From Streptomyces diastatochromogenes (GTDB lineage: Bacteria; Actinomycetota; Actinomycetes; Streptomycetales; Streptomycetaceae): DNA of 64,000 bases. The stretch's first letter is position 1, and each line of letters begins with the position of its first letter. The stretch covers positions 682,001-746,000 of the forward strand of contig NZ_MCGQ01000007.1 of the NCBI RefSeq assembly GCF_002242805.1. The letters are read 5' to 3'. Both the position numbers and the translations under genes were made by a program. The notes under the pieces were generated by a model that did not search any database, was not told the DNA's origin, and was given only the letters and a program-made list of their open reading frames with translations. This document shows, one piece after another, positions 51,799-61,061 of this stretch.

Positions 51799-52221
51799 AT
51801 GGCAATCCCGGCACGTACGACCCGTACGGCGCTCCGTACGACAGCGGGGGCCTTCTGCGCCGCTCTCGTCCTGGCGGCCTGTTCGAGCGGGGGCGGCGGT
51901 CAGGCGAGCGGCTCGGCCGGCTCCGGCACGACCCAGGCGTCAGGGACCCGGGTGACGGTCACCGAGAGCGAGTTCATGCTGAAGCTGTCCCGGACATCGT
52001 TCACACCGGGCACCTACACCTTCGTCGCCGACAACCACGGCACGATCACCCACGCCCTGTCCATCGACGGCCCCGGTGTGGAGGACGCCCGGACCAAGGA
52101 CATCCCGGCAGGCCACAGCGCGACGGTGACGGTGACCCTCAAGAAGGGCACGTACGACGTCTACTGCCCGGTCGACAGCCACAAGCAGATGGGAATGGAC
52201 GAGCACATCAAGGTCGGCTGA
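51799..52221 (+). CDS. Cupredoxin-domain lipoprotein
   Basis: 140 residues from ATG 51799 (ATG 51790 also in frame). Lipobox LAAC, Gly/Ser-rich spacer, then a cupredoxin fold with type I copper ligands: His in NHGTITHALS and Cys/His/Met in YCPVDSHKQMGM. Secreted and membrane-anchored; should carry electrons or bind copper. Divergent from the nitrate reductase with a 243-bp gap, but no functional tie is evident. Confidence 0.9.
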   Translation: MAIPARTTRTALRTTAGAFCAALVLAACSSGGGGQASGSAGSGTTQASGTRVTVTESEFMLKLSRTSFTPGTYTFVADNHGTITHALSIDGPGVEDARTKDIPAGHSATVTVTLKKGTYDVYCPVDSHKQMGMDEHIKVG

Positions 52222-52240
52222 GACACCCCGTGCCCCACCC

Positions 52241-53278
52241 TCACGCGTCGCCGCGGACGAAGACCGGCTTGAGGTGCTTCTCGGGGAGCGCGTCGGGAAG
52301 CTGCTCCCAGTCGAGGACGCGGGAGACCACCCGGGCGGGGTCGACCCGGCCGGAGCGGGCGAGGGCGAGGGCCTCGGGGATGTGGGCGCGGACGTTGTCG
52401 CGGGCGATGCGCAGGGTGACGCCGGTGAGGTACATGTCGAGCAGGGGCAGCTCGCCGGGGCGGAAGTGGTTGCCCGCGGACTCGCAGACGCCTTCCGGGG
52501 CGAGGGACCTGACCGCCAGGGCGAGCTGGTCGACGCGGCCCGTGGCCTCCACGGCCAGGTCGAAGCCGTGGTGGACGGGTTCGGCCTGCTCGGCGGTGCG
52601 GGCGCCGTAGCCCTCGGCGAGCTTGCGGTGCTCCGGGTCGGGGTCGACGTACAGGACGTCCGAGGCGCCGAGTGCCCGGGCGATGTCGCAGACGTAGAGG
52701 CCGATGCTGCCGCGGGCGACGACCAGGACCCGGGCTCCGGGCCTGTTCCTCAGGTGAGGGGCGACCAGGCGCCAGGACAGGGACCAGTTGTCGCTCGCCG
52801 CGGCCATGGCCACCGGGTCGAGGTCGGCGGGCAGGGGGACCAGCATGGCGTCCGCCCAGGGGACGCGGACCAGGTCGGAGAAGAGTCCGCCCCAGGTGCC
52901 GCCGATGGGGGCGCCGTACATGGCCATGTGGGGTACGGCCGTGCAGTGGGCGGTCAGTCCGGCGCGGCAGTTGTCGCAAGTGCCGCAGTTGAGGGACCAG
53001 GGGACGACCACGAGGTCGCCGGGGGTCACGGATGTCACCGCGTCGCCGGTCTCCACGACCCTCGCCACGCATTCGTGGCCGATGGCGAACGGAGGGTCGA
53101 GGCTGTATTTGATTTGCGGCTGCCGCCGCGTGGCATGTCCGGCCAGAATCGCCGAGTCCACGTCGCAGGAGGTCGCGGCCACCGGGGCGACGATGGCCTG
53201 CTGGTCCGACTGGAGCCTGGGATCGGGTGCCTCGCGCCATTCGACGGTGTGGCGGGCGACGTAGGTCAGTTCACGCAT
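52241..53278 (-). CDS. Zinc-dependent alcohol dehydrogenase family protein
   Basis: 345 residues from ATG 53278 (MRELTYVARHTVEWREAPDP). Structural-zinc cysteines are in CGTCDNCRAGLTAHC and catalytic-zinc ligands in TSCDVDSAIL and FAIGHECVARV. NAD(P) Rossmann region around ARVLVVARGSIGLYVCD. Oxidises or reduces an alcohol/aldehyde or sugar substrate that I cannot name. It overlaps the tautomerase gene by 8 nt and shares its operon; both are divergent from a TetR gene. Confidence 0.9.
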   Translation of the reverse strand: MRELTYVARHTVEWREAPDPRLQSDQQAIVAPVAATSCDVDSAILAGHATRRQPQIKYSLDPPFAIGHECVARVVETGDAVTSVTPGDLVVVPWSLNCGTCDNCRAGLTAHCTAVPHMAMYGAPIGGTWGGLFSDLVRVPWADAMLVPLPADLDPVAMAAASDNWSLSWRLVAPHLRNRPGARVLVVARGSIGLYVCDIARALGASDVLYVDPDPEHRKLAEGYGARTAEQAEPVHHGFDLAVEATGRVDQLALAVRSLAPEGVCESAGNHFRPGELPLLDMYLTGVTLRIARDNVRAHIPEALALARSGRVDPARVVSRVLDWEQLPDALPEKHLKPVFVRGDA

Positions 53279-53720
53279 CGGCCTGCTGCCCCTTCTGCTC
53301 CTGCTGCCCCTTCGCGAGGGCGACCAGGTCGGCGTAGCGGAGGACGGAGCCACCCGCGCCCCAGGTGCCGTCGGGCTGTTCGTGCACCAGCACCCACACC
53401 CGCAGGGCGTCGGCCGGGGAGAGCCCGGCGGCTTCGAGCACGGTCCTGGTGGCGTCCTCGACCAGGCCGGCCTTGCGGCGCTCGGACACGGCGCCCTGCG
53501 GGACGGTCACGTCCACCAGGAAGCGGGGCGCGTCGTCCTCGGCGGTGGTCTGCGCACCCTCGGGCAGTTCGACCAGGTAGCTCCACGCCTGGGCACGGAA
53601 GAACGCCGTGTCGGGCGCTCCCTCCCAGCGCAGGAGTACGGCGGCCAGGTCGCGCCGGACCGTCCTGCGGCCCTCCTCGGTCAGGGCGCCGGACGGGACG
53701 GTGAGCCGGATCATCGGCAT
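53271..53720 (-). CDS. Tandem 4-oxalocrotonate tautomerase-like protein
   Basis: 149 residues from ATG 53720 (GGGGAG 8 nt upstream). MPMIRLTVP carries Pro 2, which becomes the catalytic N-terminal proline after Met removal. A second tautomerase-like half starts at about residue 68 (VDVTVPQGAVSERRKAGL), so this is a fused two-repeat form. Expected to isomerise keto-enol compounds or related dienoates. Co-transcribed with the zinc dehydrogenase and divergent from a TetR repressor. Confidence 0.85.
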   Translation of the reverse strand: MPMIRLTVPSGALTEEGRRTVRRDLAAVLLRWEGAPDTAFFRAQAWSYLVELPEGAQTTAEDDAPRFLVDVTVPQGAVSERRKAGLVEDATRTVLEAAGLSPADALRVWVLVHEQPDGTWGAGGSVLRYADLVALAKGQQEQKGQQADA

Positions 53721-53765
53721 GACGAAGTCTCCCCTCGTGCTCAGCTCGTGCTCTGCGCACGCTCC

Positions 53766-53814
53766 ATAACGGTCGTTATAACCGGCGGCCACGCTAGACT
53801 ATGACGAGCGTTAT
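53766..53814. promoter_or_regulatory. Paired TetR-type operators between tautomerase and TetR genes
   Basis: ATAACG-GT-CGTTAT (53766-53779) is a perfect dyad, and ATGACG-AG-CGTTAT (53801-53814) is the same with one mismatch, 35 bp apart. They flank the divergent promoters of the dehydrogenase/tautomerase operon and the TetR gene. Probably the TetR protein represses both. Confidence 0.7.
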
Positions 53815-53834
53815 AACCAGAGGGGAGAACGGTC

Positions 53835-54425
53835 TTGGCCAGAACCGGCGGGCCGTCGCGCGAGCGCATCGTGGCCGGTGCGGCCGACCTGATCAGCAGG
53901 CGCGGCCTGAACGCCGCGAGCATCCGGGAGGTGGCCAAGCACGCCGAGGCGCCGCTCGGCTCGACCTACCACTACTTCCCCGAGGGGAAGCAACAACTGG
54001 CCACCGAGGCCGTGCGGTACGCGGGCACGGCCGTCGGCCGCGTCCTGAGCGAGGAACTGGGCGCGGGCCCGGTCGCCGGACTCCGGGCCTTCCTGGCCCT
54101 GTGGCGCGGCATCGTCGTCGACAGCGACTTCCGCGCCGGCTGCCCCGTGCTGGCCGTCTCCGTCGAGGAACCGCCGGCCGACGAGATCCCGCCCGCCCTG
54201 GCCGCCGCCGCCGAGGCGTTCGAGGGCTGGGAGAGCCTGCTCGCCGAGTCGCTCGGGGAGCACGGGGTGGCCCCCGATCAGGCTGCGGATCTCGCGGCCC
54301 TCGTCGTGGCGTCGGTGGAGGGCGCCACCGCCATGTGCCGCGCCAGGCACAGCGCGCAACCCCTGGACCGGATCGCACGGCAACTCGAAACGGTGATCGC
54401 CGCCGCGCTCGGCCGGCCGGCCTGA
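53835..54425 (+). CDS. TetR-family transcriptional regulator
   Basis: 196 residues beginning at TTG 53835, 7 nt after GGGGAG; no ATG or GTG nearby fits better. HTH at about residues 28-52 (SIREVAKHAEAPLGSTYHYF), then a helical effector domain of the LmrA/YxaF-like group, which often binds flavonoids or other aromatic drugs. Divergent from the tautomerase/dehydrogenase pair, with matching operators in the gap. Confidence 0.9.
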   Translation: MARTGGPSRERIVAGAADLISRRGLNAASIREVAKHAEAPLGSTYHYFPEGKQQLATEAVRYAGTAVGRVLSEELGAGPVAGLRAFLALWRGIVVDSDFRAGCPVLAVSVEEPPADEIPPALAAAAEAFEGWESLLAESLGEHGVAPDQAADLAALVVASVEGATAMCRARHSAQPLDRIARQLETVIAAALGRPA

Positions 54426-54624
54426 CAGCGGAGGGTCTCCGGGCCCACGCGCACCAGCCCCGCCACCCGGGCGATGCTCGACGTCCTCGGGGGCGGACCG
54501 TGGTCGGTGGCCTGACCGGTCACTCGTTCGGGGCACCCGTCGAGGCGACTGCGTGTGTCCGGGAGCGCCGGCGCCGGAGTGTGCGCACCGTGGGAGCTAC
54601 GACCTGGGAAAACGGTGAGGGACG

Positions 54625-55614
54625 ATGATCGTGTCGGTGGTGTCGATGCCCGGAGGAATCGCCACTCGTACGAGCTTGTCGGAGACACGCGAGCGCCTCG
54701 CCGTATCCGACTTCCTGCTCGCCGACGTCCAGCTGTCCGACGAGCCGGCGGCTGACGAGCAGGAGGTCGTCGGTCTGCTCGGTCTGGAGGCCGAGAGTCC
54801 GCCCTGGTTCGGCAGACCGGGTGTACCGGCGCGGGCCGAGTTCCACGGCGACCGCGCCGTTTTCGTCGTACCCGTGGTCGAAGAGGGCCACTTCGTCCAC
54901 GTGCACGCCCTGGTGACGGAACGTCATCTGGTCACGCTCCACCGGGGGCCGGCCGAACCGCTGGAAGGTCTCATCGCACGGCTGGGGCAGGAGAGCCCGC
55001 CCGACCCGGTGGCCGTGCTGTTCCTGCTGCTGGAGGAGGCCCTGGAGACGTTTCGCCGGGCCGCGGTGGCGCACCTCCTGGAGGTGGAGGACCTCGAGGA
55101 CCAGATCTTCGAGCATCGGCGCCCCCAGCAGGTCTATCGCCTGGCACGGCTACGGCGGCGTGCCGCGCTGCTGCACCACTTCCTCCTCCCCTACCTCCAG
55201 GCGACGGACGAGGTCATCGCGCGCAGGATGCTGAACCCCAGCTTCCCGGAGGAGCGGCAGCGGCTCGCCCGGGAGTTCCAGCACGCCGGCCGGCTGGTGC
55301 TCGCCGACATCGAGTCCCTGCAGGAGGCCACCCGGCGGGCCTTCGCCAGCTACTCCTCCCTCGTGGCGGGCGAGCAGAACCGCGTGATCAACCGGCTGGC
55401 CATCGTGTCGGTGGTCTTCCTGCCGTTGACGTTCCTGACCGGGTACTTCGGCATGAACTTCACCTACCTGACGGACGAGATGGAGAGCAGAGCCGTCTTC
55501 TGGCTGCTCGCCGTCGGGTTGCAGGCAGGCGTCCTCCTCCTCGCCCTCTACGTGCTGCACCGCACCCACGCATGGAGAAATCTCCGGGACGACGAAGGCG
55601 CGCAGGACCGGTGA
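54625..55614 (+). CDS. CorA-like divalent metal transporter
   Basis: 329 residues. A cytoplasmic N-terminal domain with long helices (to about 260) is followed by two membrane helices and the CorA GMN motif in TGYFGMNFTYL. Probably imports Mg2+ or another divalent cation, or exports Zn2+ as ZntB homologues do. ATG 54625 follows a GTGAGGG site. DUF389, GH15 and cytochrome bd genes follow. Confidence 0.92.
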   Translation: MIVSVVSMPGGIATRTSLSETRERLAVSDFLLADVQLSDEPAADEQEVVGLLGLEAESPPWFGRPGVPARAEFHGDRAVFVVPVVEEGHFVHVHALVTERHLVTLHRGPAEPLEGLIARLGQESPPDPVAVLFLLLEEALETFRRAAVAHLLEVEDLEDQIFEHRRPQQVYRLARLRRRAALLHHFLLPYLQATDEVIARRMLNPSFPEERQRLAREFQHAGRLVLADIESLQEATRRAFASYSSLVAGEQNRVINRLAIVSVVFLPLTFLTGYFGMNFTYLTDEMESRAVFWLLAVGLQAGVLLLALYVLHRTHAWRNLRDDEGAQDR

Positions 55615-55651
55615 GCCCGGTGTCCGGCGGGCGCCCCTCGGGAGGTTTCGG

Positions 55652-56596
55652 ATGGATCTGATCCATTTCCGCATGGTCATGCCGCCCGCGCTCACCCAGC
55701 AGGCCGTCGACCTGCTCGCCGCGCACGATCGCGTCCTCAACCTCGTGGTCGTCAGGGCGGCCCACGTCCCGGGCGGTGACGCGCTCGAGTGCGACGTGCT
55801 GAAGGGCGCCGCGAACGGTGTGCTGGACGACCTGCGCAGGCTGGGCGTCGACCGTACGGGGTCGATCGCGGTCGACGACGTCGACATGATGTTCTCGCGG
55901 CACGCCGAGCAGATCGAGGCCGACCAGCCGAGCGCGCTGGTCCACACGCCGTTGTGGGCCGCGGTCGAGGCCCACATCCGGGCGGAGGGGACGTATCCGC
56001 CGTCCTTCTACCTGTTTCTGGTGATCGCCGGGCTCATCGGCTCGGTCGGCATCATGACGAACTCGCAGATCCTCATCGTGGCGGCCATGGTGGTCGGCCC
56101 CGAGTACAACGCGATCACCAGCATCGCCCTCGGCCTCGACCGCCGTAACCGCCGCAGGGTGGGGGAGGGAGTACGAGCGCTGACGGTCGGGTTTCTGCTG
56201 GCCATGGTGGTCACTCTGGGTTTCGCCGCGCTGACGCGGGCCGCCGGCCTGCAGTCCACCGCGTTCGAGCTGGGCCTCAGGCCCGTCTCCCACCTCATCG
56301 ACACGCCGGACTTCTTCTCCGTCGCCGTCGCCGTCCTCGCCGGTGTCGTCGGCATCGTCTCGCTCACCGAGGCACGGGGCAGCGCCCTGCTCGGGGTCTT
56401 CATCTCCGTGACCACGATTCCCGCCGCCTCGGACATCGCCGTGTCCCTCGCCTTCGCCGACTGGCACCAGGCATGGGGTTCGCTGCTCCAGCTGCTGCTC
56501 AACGTGGTCGTCCTCGTGATCGTCGGCGTCCTCACCCTGCGGGTGCAGCGACGCCTGTGGCGCCGTGCGGCCCGCCGTGCCGCTGCACGGCCGTAG
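55652..56596 (+). CDS. DUF389-family membrane protein
   Basis: 314 residues from ATG 55652 (GGGAGG 8 nt upstream). A soluble N-terminal half (about 1-110) precedes several membrane helices (SFYLFLVIAGLIGSVGIMTN; QILIVAAMVVGPEYNAITSI), the layout of DUF389/TIGR00341 proteins. Function unknown. Follows the CorA-like gene by 37 bp, so probably one transcript. Confidence 0.88.
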   Translation: MDLIHFRMVMPPALTQQAVDLLAAHDRVLNLVVVRAAHVPGGDALECDVLKGAANGVLDDLRRLGVDRTGSIAVDDVDMMFSRHAEQIEADQPSALVHTPLWAAVEAHIRAEGTYPPSFYLFLVIAGLIGSVGIMTNSQILIVAAMVVGPEYNAITSIALGLDRRNRRRVGEGVRALTVGFLLAMVVTLGFAALTRAAGLQSTAFELGLRPVSHLIDTPDFFSVAVAVLAGVVGIVSLTEARGSALLGVFISVTTIPAASDIAVSLAFADWHQAWGSLLQLLLNVVVLVIVGVLTLRVQRRLWRRAARRAAARP

Positions 56597-56665
56597 CGCT
56601 GGCTCTACGCTGATCGGAGGGGGGTGCGTTCGGGTGAATCGCACACCGGAAGGGGGCGCCCCCCT

Positions 56666-58504
56666 ATGGACGACTACCCACTGATCGAGAACCACGGTCT
56701 GATCGGAGATCTGCAGACCGCGGCGCTGGTCACCACCGACGGAGTGGTCGACTGGTTCTGTTCCCCGCGGTTCGACTCACCGAGTGTGTTCGGGGCCCTT
56801 CTGGACAAGGAGAAGGGCGGGCACTGCACGGTCCGGCCGGCGCACACGACCTATGCGACCAAGCAGTTGTACCTCCCCGACACGGCGATCCTGGTGACCC
56901 GGTTCATGACGGAGGCGGGCGCCGGCGAGGTGATGGACTTCATGCCCGTGACCGGTACGACGGTCACGGGCCGCCACCGGCTGGTCCGCCTGGTCCGCTG
57001 TGTGCGCGGCAGCATGACGTTCCAGGTGGAGATCGCCCCGCGGTTCGACTACGGACGCCAGGCACACCGGTTGCACATCACCCAGCACGGAGCGGTCTTC
57101 GCCGCGCAGGACGGCACCGAACTCACCGTGCACCCGATCCGCGAACCGGAGGACGAACAGCTGGTCGACGTTCTCACCGACCGGGATGCCGACCTGCACC
57201 TCTCGCTGACCCTGCAGGCCGGCCAACAGCGCGGGCTGGTGCTGGAGATGGGCGCCGAGGGGCCGCCCGCGGAGGTCCGCCGCGACGAACACCAACGGCT
57301 CTTCGACGAGACCGTGGGGTTCTGGCGCTCCTGGCTGACCCAGTCGCGCTACACCGGGCGCTGGCGGGAAATGGTGGAGCGTTCCGCGATCACGCTGAAG
57401 CTCATGACCTTCGCACCCAGCGGCGGGCTGGTGGCCGCCCCGACGGCGGCTCTCCCGGAGCAACTGGGCGGCGAGCGCAACTGGGACTACCGCTTCACCT
57501 GGATCCGAGACGCCTCCTTCTCCGTGTACGCCCTGCTGGGACTGGGCTTCACGGACGAGGCCAGGGCGTTCATCATCTGGCTGGGCGACCGGGTCAAGGA
57601 GCGGGCCGGCAGCGAGGGGGACACGGGCCCGCTGAACATCATGTACAAGGTCGACGGCTCCTCCGACCTGGACGAGCAGATCCTCGACCACTGGGAGGGG
57701 TACGCGCGTTCCGCGCCGGTGCGGATCGGCAACGGCGCCGCCACGCAGCTCCAACTCGACATCTACGGCGAGGCGCTGGACAGCATCTACTTCGCGCACC
57801 GGCACGGCTTCCAGGTCGGGCACGGGGGATGGACCTCGCTGCGCACCGACCTGGACTGGCTGGCCGACCACTGGGACCAGGCGGAGGAGGGTATCTGGGA
57901 GACCCGAGGCGGCCGCCAGGACTTCACCTACGGCCGTGTCATGTCATGGGTGGCGTTCGACCGTGCGCTGCGACTCGCCGAGTCCAAAGGGTGGCCGTCC
58001 GCGGCCGAACGCTGGCACGCCGAGCGGGACGCCGTCTACGAGCAGGTCATGGCCAAGGGGTGGAGCGAGGGACGTCAGGCGTTCGTCCAGCACTACGGCA
58101 GTGGCGTACTGGACTCCTCGCTGCTGCGCATGGCGACGGTCGGGTTCCTCACTCCCGGGGATCCGATGTGGGAATCGACCCTGGACGCCATGGAGGAGGA
58201 GCTGGTCAGCGACAGCCTGGTCTACCGCTACAACCCCGAGGCCTCGCCCGACGGCCTGCGGGGCTCGGAGGGCACCTTCTCGCTGTGCACGTTCATGTAC
58301 GTCGACGCCCTGGCGCGGGCGGGGCGGACCGACCGGGCGAGGCTGGTGTTCGAGAAGATGATGGGGTACGCCAACCATCTGGGCCTGTACTCGGAGGAGA
58401 TCGACCCGACGGGCCGTCAGCTGGGCAACTTCCCGCAGGCCTTCACCCACCTCGCCCTCATCGACTCGGCCATCACCCTGAACGCGGCTCTCGACCGGCG
58501 GTAG
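56666..58504 (+). CDS. Glycoside hydrolase family 15-like (trehalase/glucoamylase-type) protein
   Basis: 612 residues from ATG 56666. The N-terminal beta-domain begins IENHGLIGDLQTAALVTTDG; the catalytic (alpha/alpha)6 barrel has the GH15 signature ERNWDYRFTWIRDASFSVYA. In actinomycetes this group includes trehalases. A later section (GTFSLCTFMYVDALARAGRT) is family-typical. No signal peptide, so it acts in the cytoplasm, probably on trehalose or maltooligosaccharides. Trehalose turnover fits a stress role with the neighbouring genes. Confidence 0.9.
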   Translation: MDDYPLIENHGLIGDLQTAALVTTDGVVDWFCSPRFDSPSVFGALLDKEKGGHCTVRPAHTTYATKQLYLPDTAILVTRFMTEAGAGEVMDFMPVTGTTVTGRHRLVRLVRCVRGSMTFQVEIAPRFDYGRQAHRLHITQHGAVFAAQDGTELTVHPIREPEDEQLVDVLTDRDADLHLSLTLQAGQQRGLVLEMGAEGPPAEVRRDEHQRLFDETVGFWRSWLTQSRYTGRWREMVERSAITLKLMTFAPSGGLVAAPTAALPEQLGGERNWDYRFTWIRDASFSVYALLGLGFTDEARAFIIWLGDRVKERAGSEGDTGPLNIMYKVDGSSDLDEQILDHWEGYARSAPVRIGNGAATQLQLDIYGEALDSIYFAHRHGFQVGHGGWTSLRTDLDWLADHWDQAEEGIWETRGGRQDFTYGRVMSWVAFDRALRLAESKGWPSAAERWHAERDAVYEQVMAKGWSEGRQAFVQHYGSGVLDSSLLRMATVGFLTPGDPMWESTLDAMEEELVSDSLVYRYNPEASPDGLRGSEGTFSLCTFMYVDALARAGRTDRARLVFEKMMGYANHLGLYSEEIDPTGRQLGNFPQAFTHLALIDSAITLNAALDRR

Positions 58505-58562
58505 CCCGGACCCGGTTCAGCCGGTCGGCGGCGCCGGCCCGAGGAGCACGCCCAGCAGGAGG

Positions 58563-59603
58563 TCATTCTCGGTCATCGACAGCGCCGCGCCGCAGGTCGG
58601 CGTCGGTGAGGCCCTCCAGCTCGCCGTGGGTGTCCAGCCAGTAGAGGAAGACGACCGCGGGGACGATGAGCACGACGGCGACGAGGGTGACGAAGGCCAG
58701 CCAGCGCAGCGTGGTGTGCGCGCCCGCGCCCTCGGCGACGGTCAGCGAGGTCGGGACGAGGTAGGGGCGCTGCGCCATGCCCCAGGCGATGACGGCCGAC
58801 GCGACCACGCCGACCGCCGTGACCCGGGACCAGGCCGCGGAAGGGCGCGTCAGCAGCCATGCGGTGGCGAGCGTGCCCAGCGCCGCGACGATGACGAAGA
58901 CGAGACCCACGCCGTGCGTGAGCCCGTGCCACACATGAGGCGCGTCCCCGTGCGTGACGGCCAACGTGATCACGGCCAGAGCGGCTACGACGGCGAGGGC
59001 GCCCAGTGCCCGCCGCCGGAAGTAGCCGTCCAGGTCCGGCACGGCGAAGCGCCGGGCGTCCGCGGCAAGGAAGACGGCGCCGAGCAGCGCCGTGGCCGCG
59101 ATGGCGAGCAGCCCGAACAGCAGCGAGGTGGGGTTGGCCCAGGCGTCCGTCGACGCCTGCGTCGTGGCGGTCACCCGGCCCGAGGCCACTCCCCCTACGG
59201 CGGCACCGAGGAAGAACGGCGTCAGAAGCGACGAGACGGCGAACACCGCTCCGTACAGGCGCCGCCCGGCCAGCCGCCGCGTGGGCTTGCGCAGGGCGAA
59301 ACCGGCGCCGCGCAGCACGATGCCCACGGCGGCCAGCACCAGGGGCAGCCACATCGTGGTGAACACCTGCTGGAAGAAGACGGGGAAACCCGTCCACATG
59401 ATGACCAGCACGAAGATCAGCCAGACGTTGTTCACCTCCCATACGGGAGCCATCGCGTGGTCGATCAGCCAGCGCGGGCGCTTGCCGCGCTCCGCGCCGC
59501 CCGCGGTCAGGTCCCAGAAGCCGGCTCCGTAGTCGGTGCCGCCGGCGCAGGCGTAGGCGGCGATCGCGAGCAGCAGGACGACGGCGACGACCCCGGCGAT
59601 CAC
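58563..59603 (-). CDS. cydB: Cytochrome bd ubiquinol/menaquinol oxidase subunit II
   Basis: 346 residues from GTG 59603, with GGGAG 6 nt upstream; the frame is open further upstream but that part lies in cydA. About eight membrane helices, with the CydB signature GGTDYGAGFWDLTAGG near the N-terminus and WEVNNVWLIFVLVIMWTGFP. With CydA it forms the high-affinity bd oxidase. GTGA overlap with the cydA stop shows coupling. No cydCD genes lie nearby. Confidence 0.95.
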   Translation of the reverse strand: MIAGVVAVVLLLAIAAYACAGGTDYGAGFWDLTAGGAERGKRPRWLIDHAMAPVWEVNNVWLIFVLVIMWTGFPVFFQQVFTTMWLPLVLAAVGIVLRGAGFALRKPTRRLAGRRLYGAVFAVSSLLTPFFLGAAVGGVASGRVTATTQASTDAWANPTSLLFGLLAIAATALLGAVFLAADARRFAVPDLDGYFRRRALGALAVVAALAVITLAVTHGDAPHVWHGLTHGVGLVFVIVAALGTLATAWLLTRPSAAWSRVTAVGVVASAVIAWGMAQRPYLVPTSLTVAEGAGAHTTLRWLAFVTLVAVVLIVPAVVFLYWLDTHGELEGLTDADLRRGAVDDRE

Positions 59604-61027
59604 GGCCGGCTCCCGGCGGAGCGCGGCCCGTACGGTGTGTCCGTCTCCGGTGTCTCCTCGGGTGTCCGGGGTCCGCCCGTCTCGTCGGCGAGCCGCCAGC
59701 GGGTGCGCATCTTCAGCAGCACCGCGAGGAACGACCCGAACACGAACACGTACACCACGACGACCAGACCGAACATGATCCACAGGCTGGTGGAACGGGT
59801 GGCCGTCACCGCTTCCGCGACCCGCATGTTCTGGTAGACGATCCACGGCTGGCGGCCCACTTCGGTGGTGATCCAGCCGCACTCGACGGCGACGACGGAG
59901 GCGACGCCGGCCACGGCCGCGCACCGGAAGAACCAGGGTGAGGCGGGCATCCTGCGGCGCAGCAGCCACATCGCCGCGTACCAGAGCGCGAGCAGCACCA
60001 GCAGGGAGCCGATGCCGACCATGGTGTCGAAGGCCCAGTGGGCGATGGTGGCCTGCGTGGCCGTCGGCCGGTCGCTCGCGGGCACGGAGGTCAGCCCGGT
60101 CACCTTGGTGTCCGCGTGGAACCCGGCGAGGATCGAGTCGAGCTGGGGGATCTTGATGCCGCCGGAGATGGTCCCGTTCGGATGCAGCCGGCCGAAGAGG
60201 TACTCCGGCTGGTGCGTGTCGGTCGTCCAGACGATCTCCATGGCGGCGAACTTCACCGGCTGCTTGTGGAAGACCTGCCGGGCGATGGAGTCGCCGAGCA
60301 CGAACTGCACCGGGGTGAGCACCGCGGCCAGCGTGAAGGGGATGGTGAAACCGAGCCGGTGGTAGCGGTCCCGGCGGCCGCGCAGCCGGCCGACGGCGTA
60401 GACGCCGGCCACGACATAGCCCGCCGTCACGAACATCGCCACGACGAAATGCCAGTACTGCGGACCGAACATGGGCGTGAAGATCGCCTTCCAGATCTTC
60501 ACGTCGACGGGGTTGCCGGCGGAGTCGAGGGTGAAGCCCCGGGGGGTGTTCATCCACGAGTTGGCGGCCAGGATCCCGAAGGCACCGAGCAGGGCCGCGA
60601 AAGGCAGGGGCAGTCCGAGCAGGAAGTGGGTCCGGGAGGGAAGCCTCCGCCAGCCGTAGAGATAGATGGCGATGAGGACGGCTTCCAGGAAGAAGGCCCA
60701 GGCCTCGACACCGAACCCGATGCCGAAGACATCGCCCCACCGGCCCATCATGCCCGGCCACAGCAGCCCGAACTCGAAGGACAGCACGGTGCCGGTGACC
60801 ACCCCGATCGCGAACTGGACCGCCATGACGGCCGACCACCGCCGTGCCAGCAACAGGGCGGTCGGGTCGGAACGGCGCAGACCGTAGCCGTGCATGATGA
60901 GCGTGATCAGCGGCAGTGCGACGCCCAGCGGCACCAGGATGATGTGAGAGGCGAGGGTGAAGGCCATCATCGATCTGGCCGGGAGCGTTTGCGGCGGCAC
61001 GTCCGCCAGCAGCAGGGCCGTGTGCAT
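59600..61027 (-). CDS. cydA: Cytochrome bd oxidase subunit I
   Basis: 475 residues, about nine membrane helices. Heme ligands match: the first His in ASHIILVPLGVALP, a second in YWHFVVAMFVTAGYV, and Met in QNMRVAEAVT. The quinol-binding Q-loop is the short type typical of actinobacteria. Transfers electrons from menaquinol to oxygen at low oxygen tension, which suits the menaquinone genes elsewhere in the window. ATG 61027. Confidence 0.96.
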   Translation of the reverse strand: MHTALLLADVPPQTLPARSMMAFTLASHIILVPLGVALPLITLIMHGYGLRRSDPTALLLARRWSAVMAVQFAIGVVTGTVLSFEFGLLWPGMMGRWGDVFGIGFGVEAWAFFLEAVLIAIYLYGWRRLPSRTHFLLGLPLPFAALLGAFGILAANSWMNTPRGFTLDSAGNPVDVKIWKAIFTPMFGPQYWHFVVAMFVTAGYVVAGVYAVGRLRGRRDRYHRLGFTIPFTLAAVLTPVQFVLGDSIARQVFHKQPVKFAAMEIVWTTDTHQPEYLFGRLHPNGTISGGIKIPQLDSILAGFHADTKVTGLTSVPASDRPTATQATIAHWAFDTMVGIGSLLVLLALWYAAMWLLRRRMPASPWFFRCAAVAGVASVVAVECGWITTEVGRQPWIVYQNMRVAEAVTATRSTSLWIMFGLVVVVYVFVFGSFLAVLLKMRTRWRLADETGGPRTPEETPETDTPYGPRSAGSRP

Positions 61028-61061
61028 GTGAGTCTCTCCGGGGCCGACGCGAGTGAGGTGG

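Noticed and set aside
59604..60839. Apparent CydB extension
   Set aside because: Shadow of cydA in another frame; GTG 59603 has a good ribosome-binding site and the GTGA coupling.
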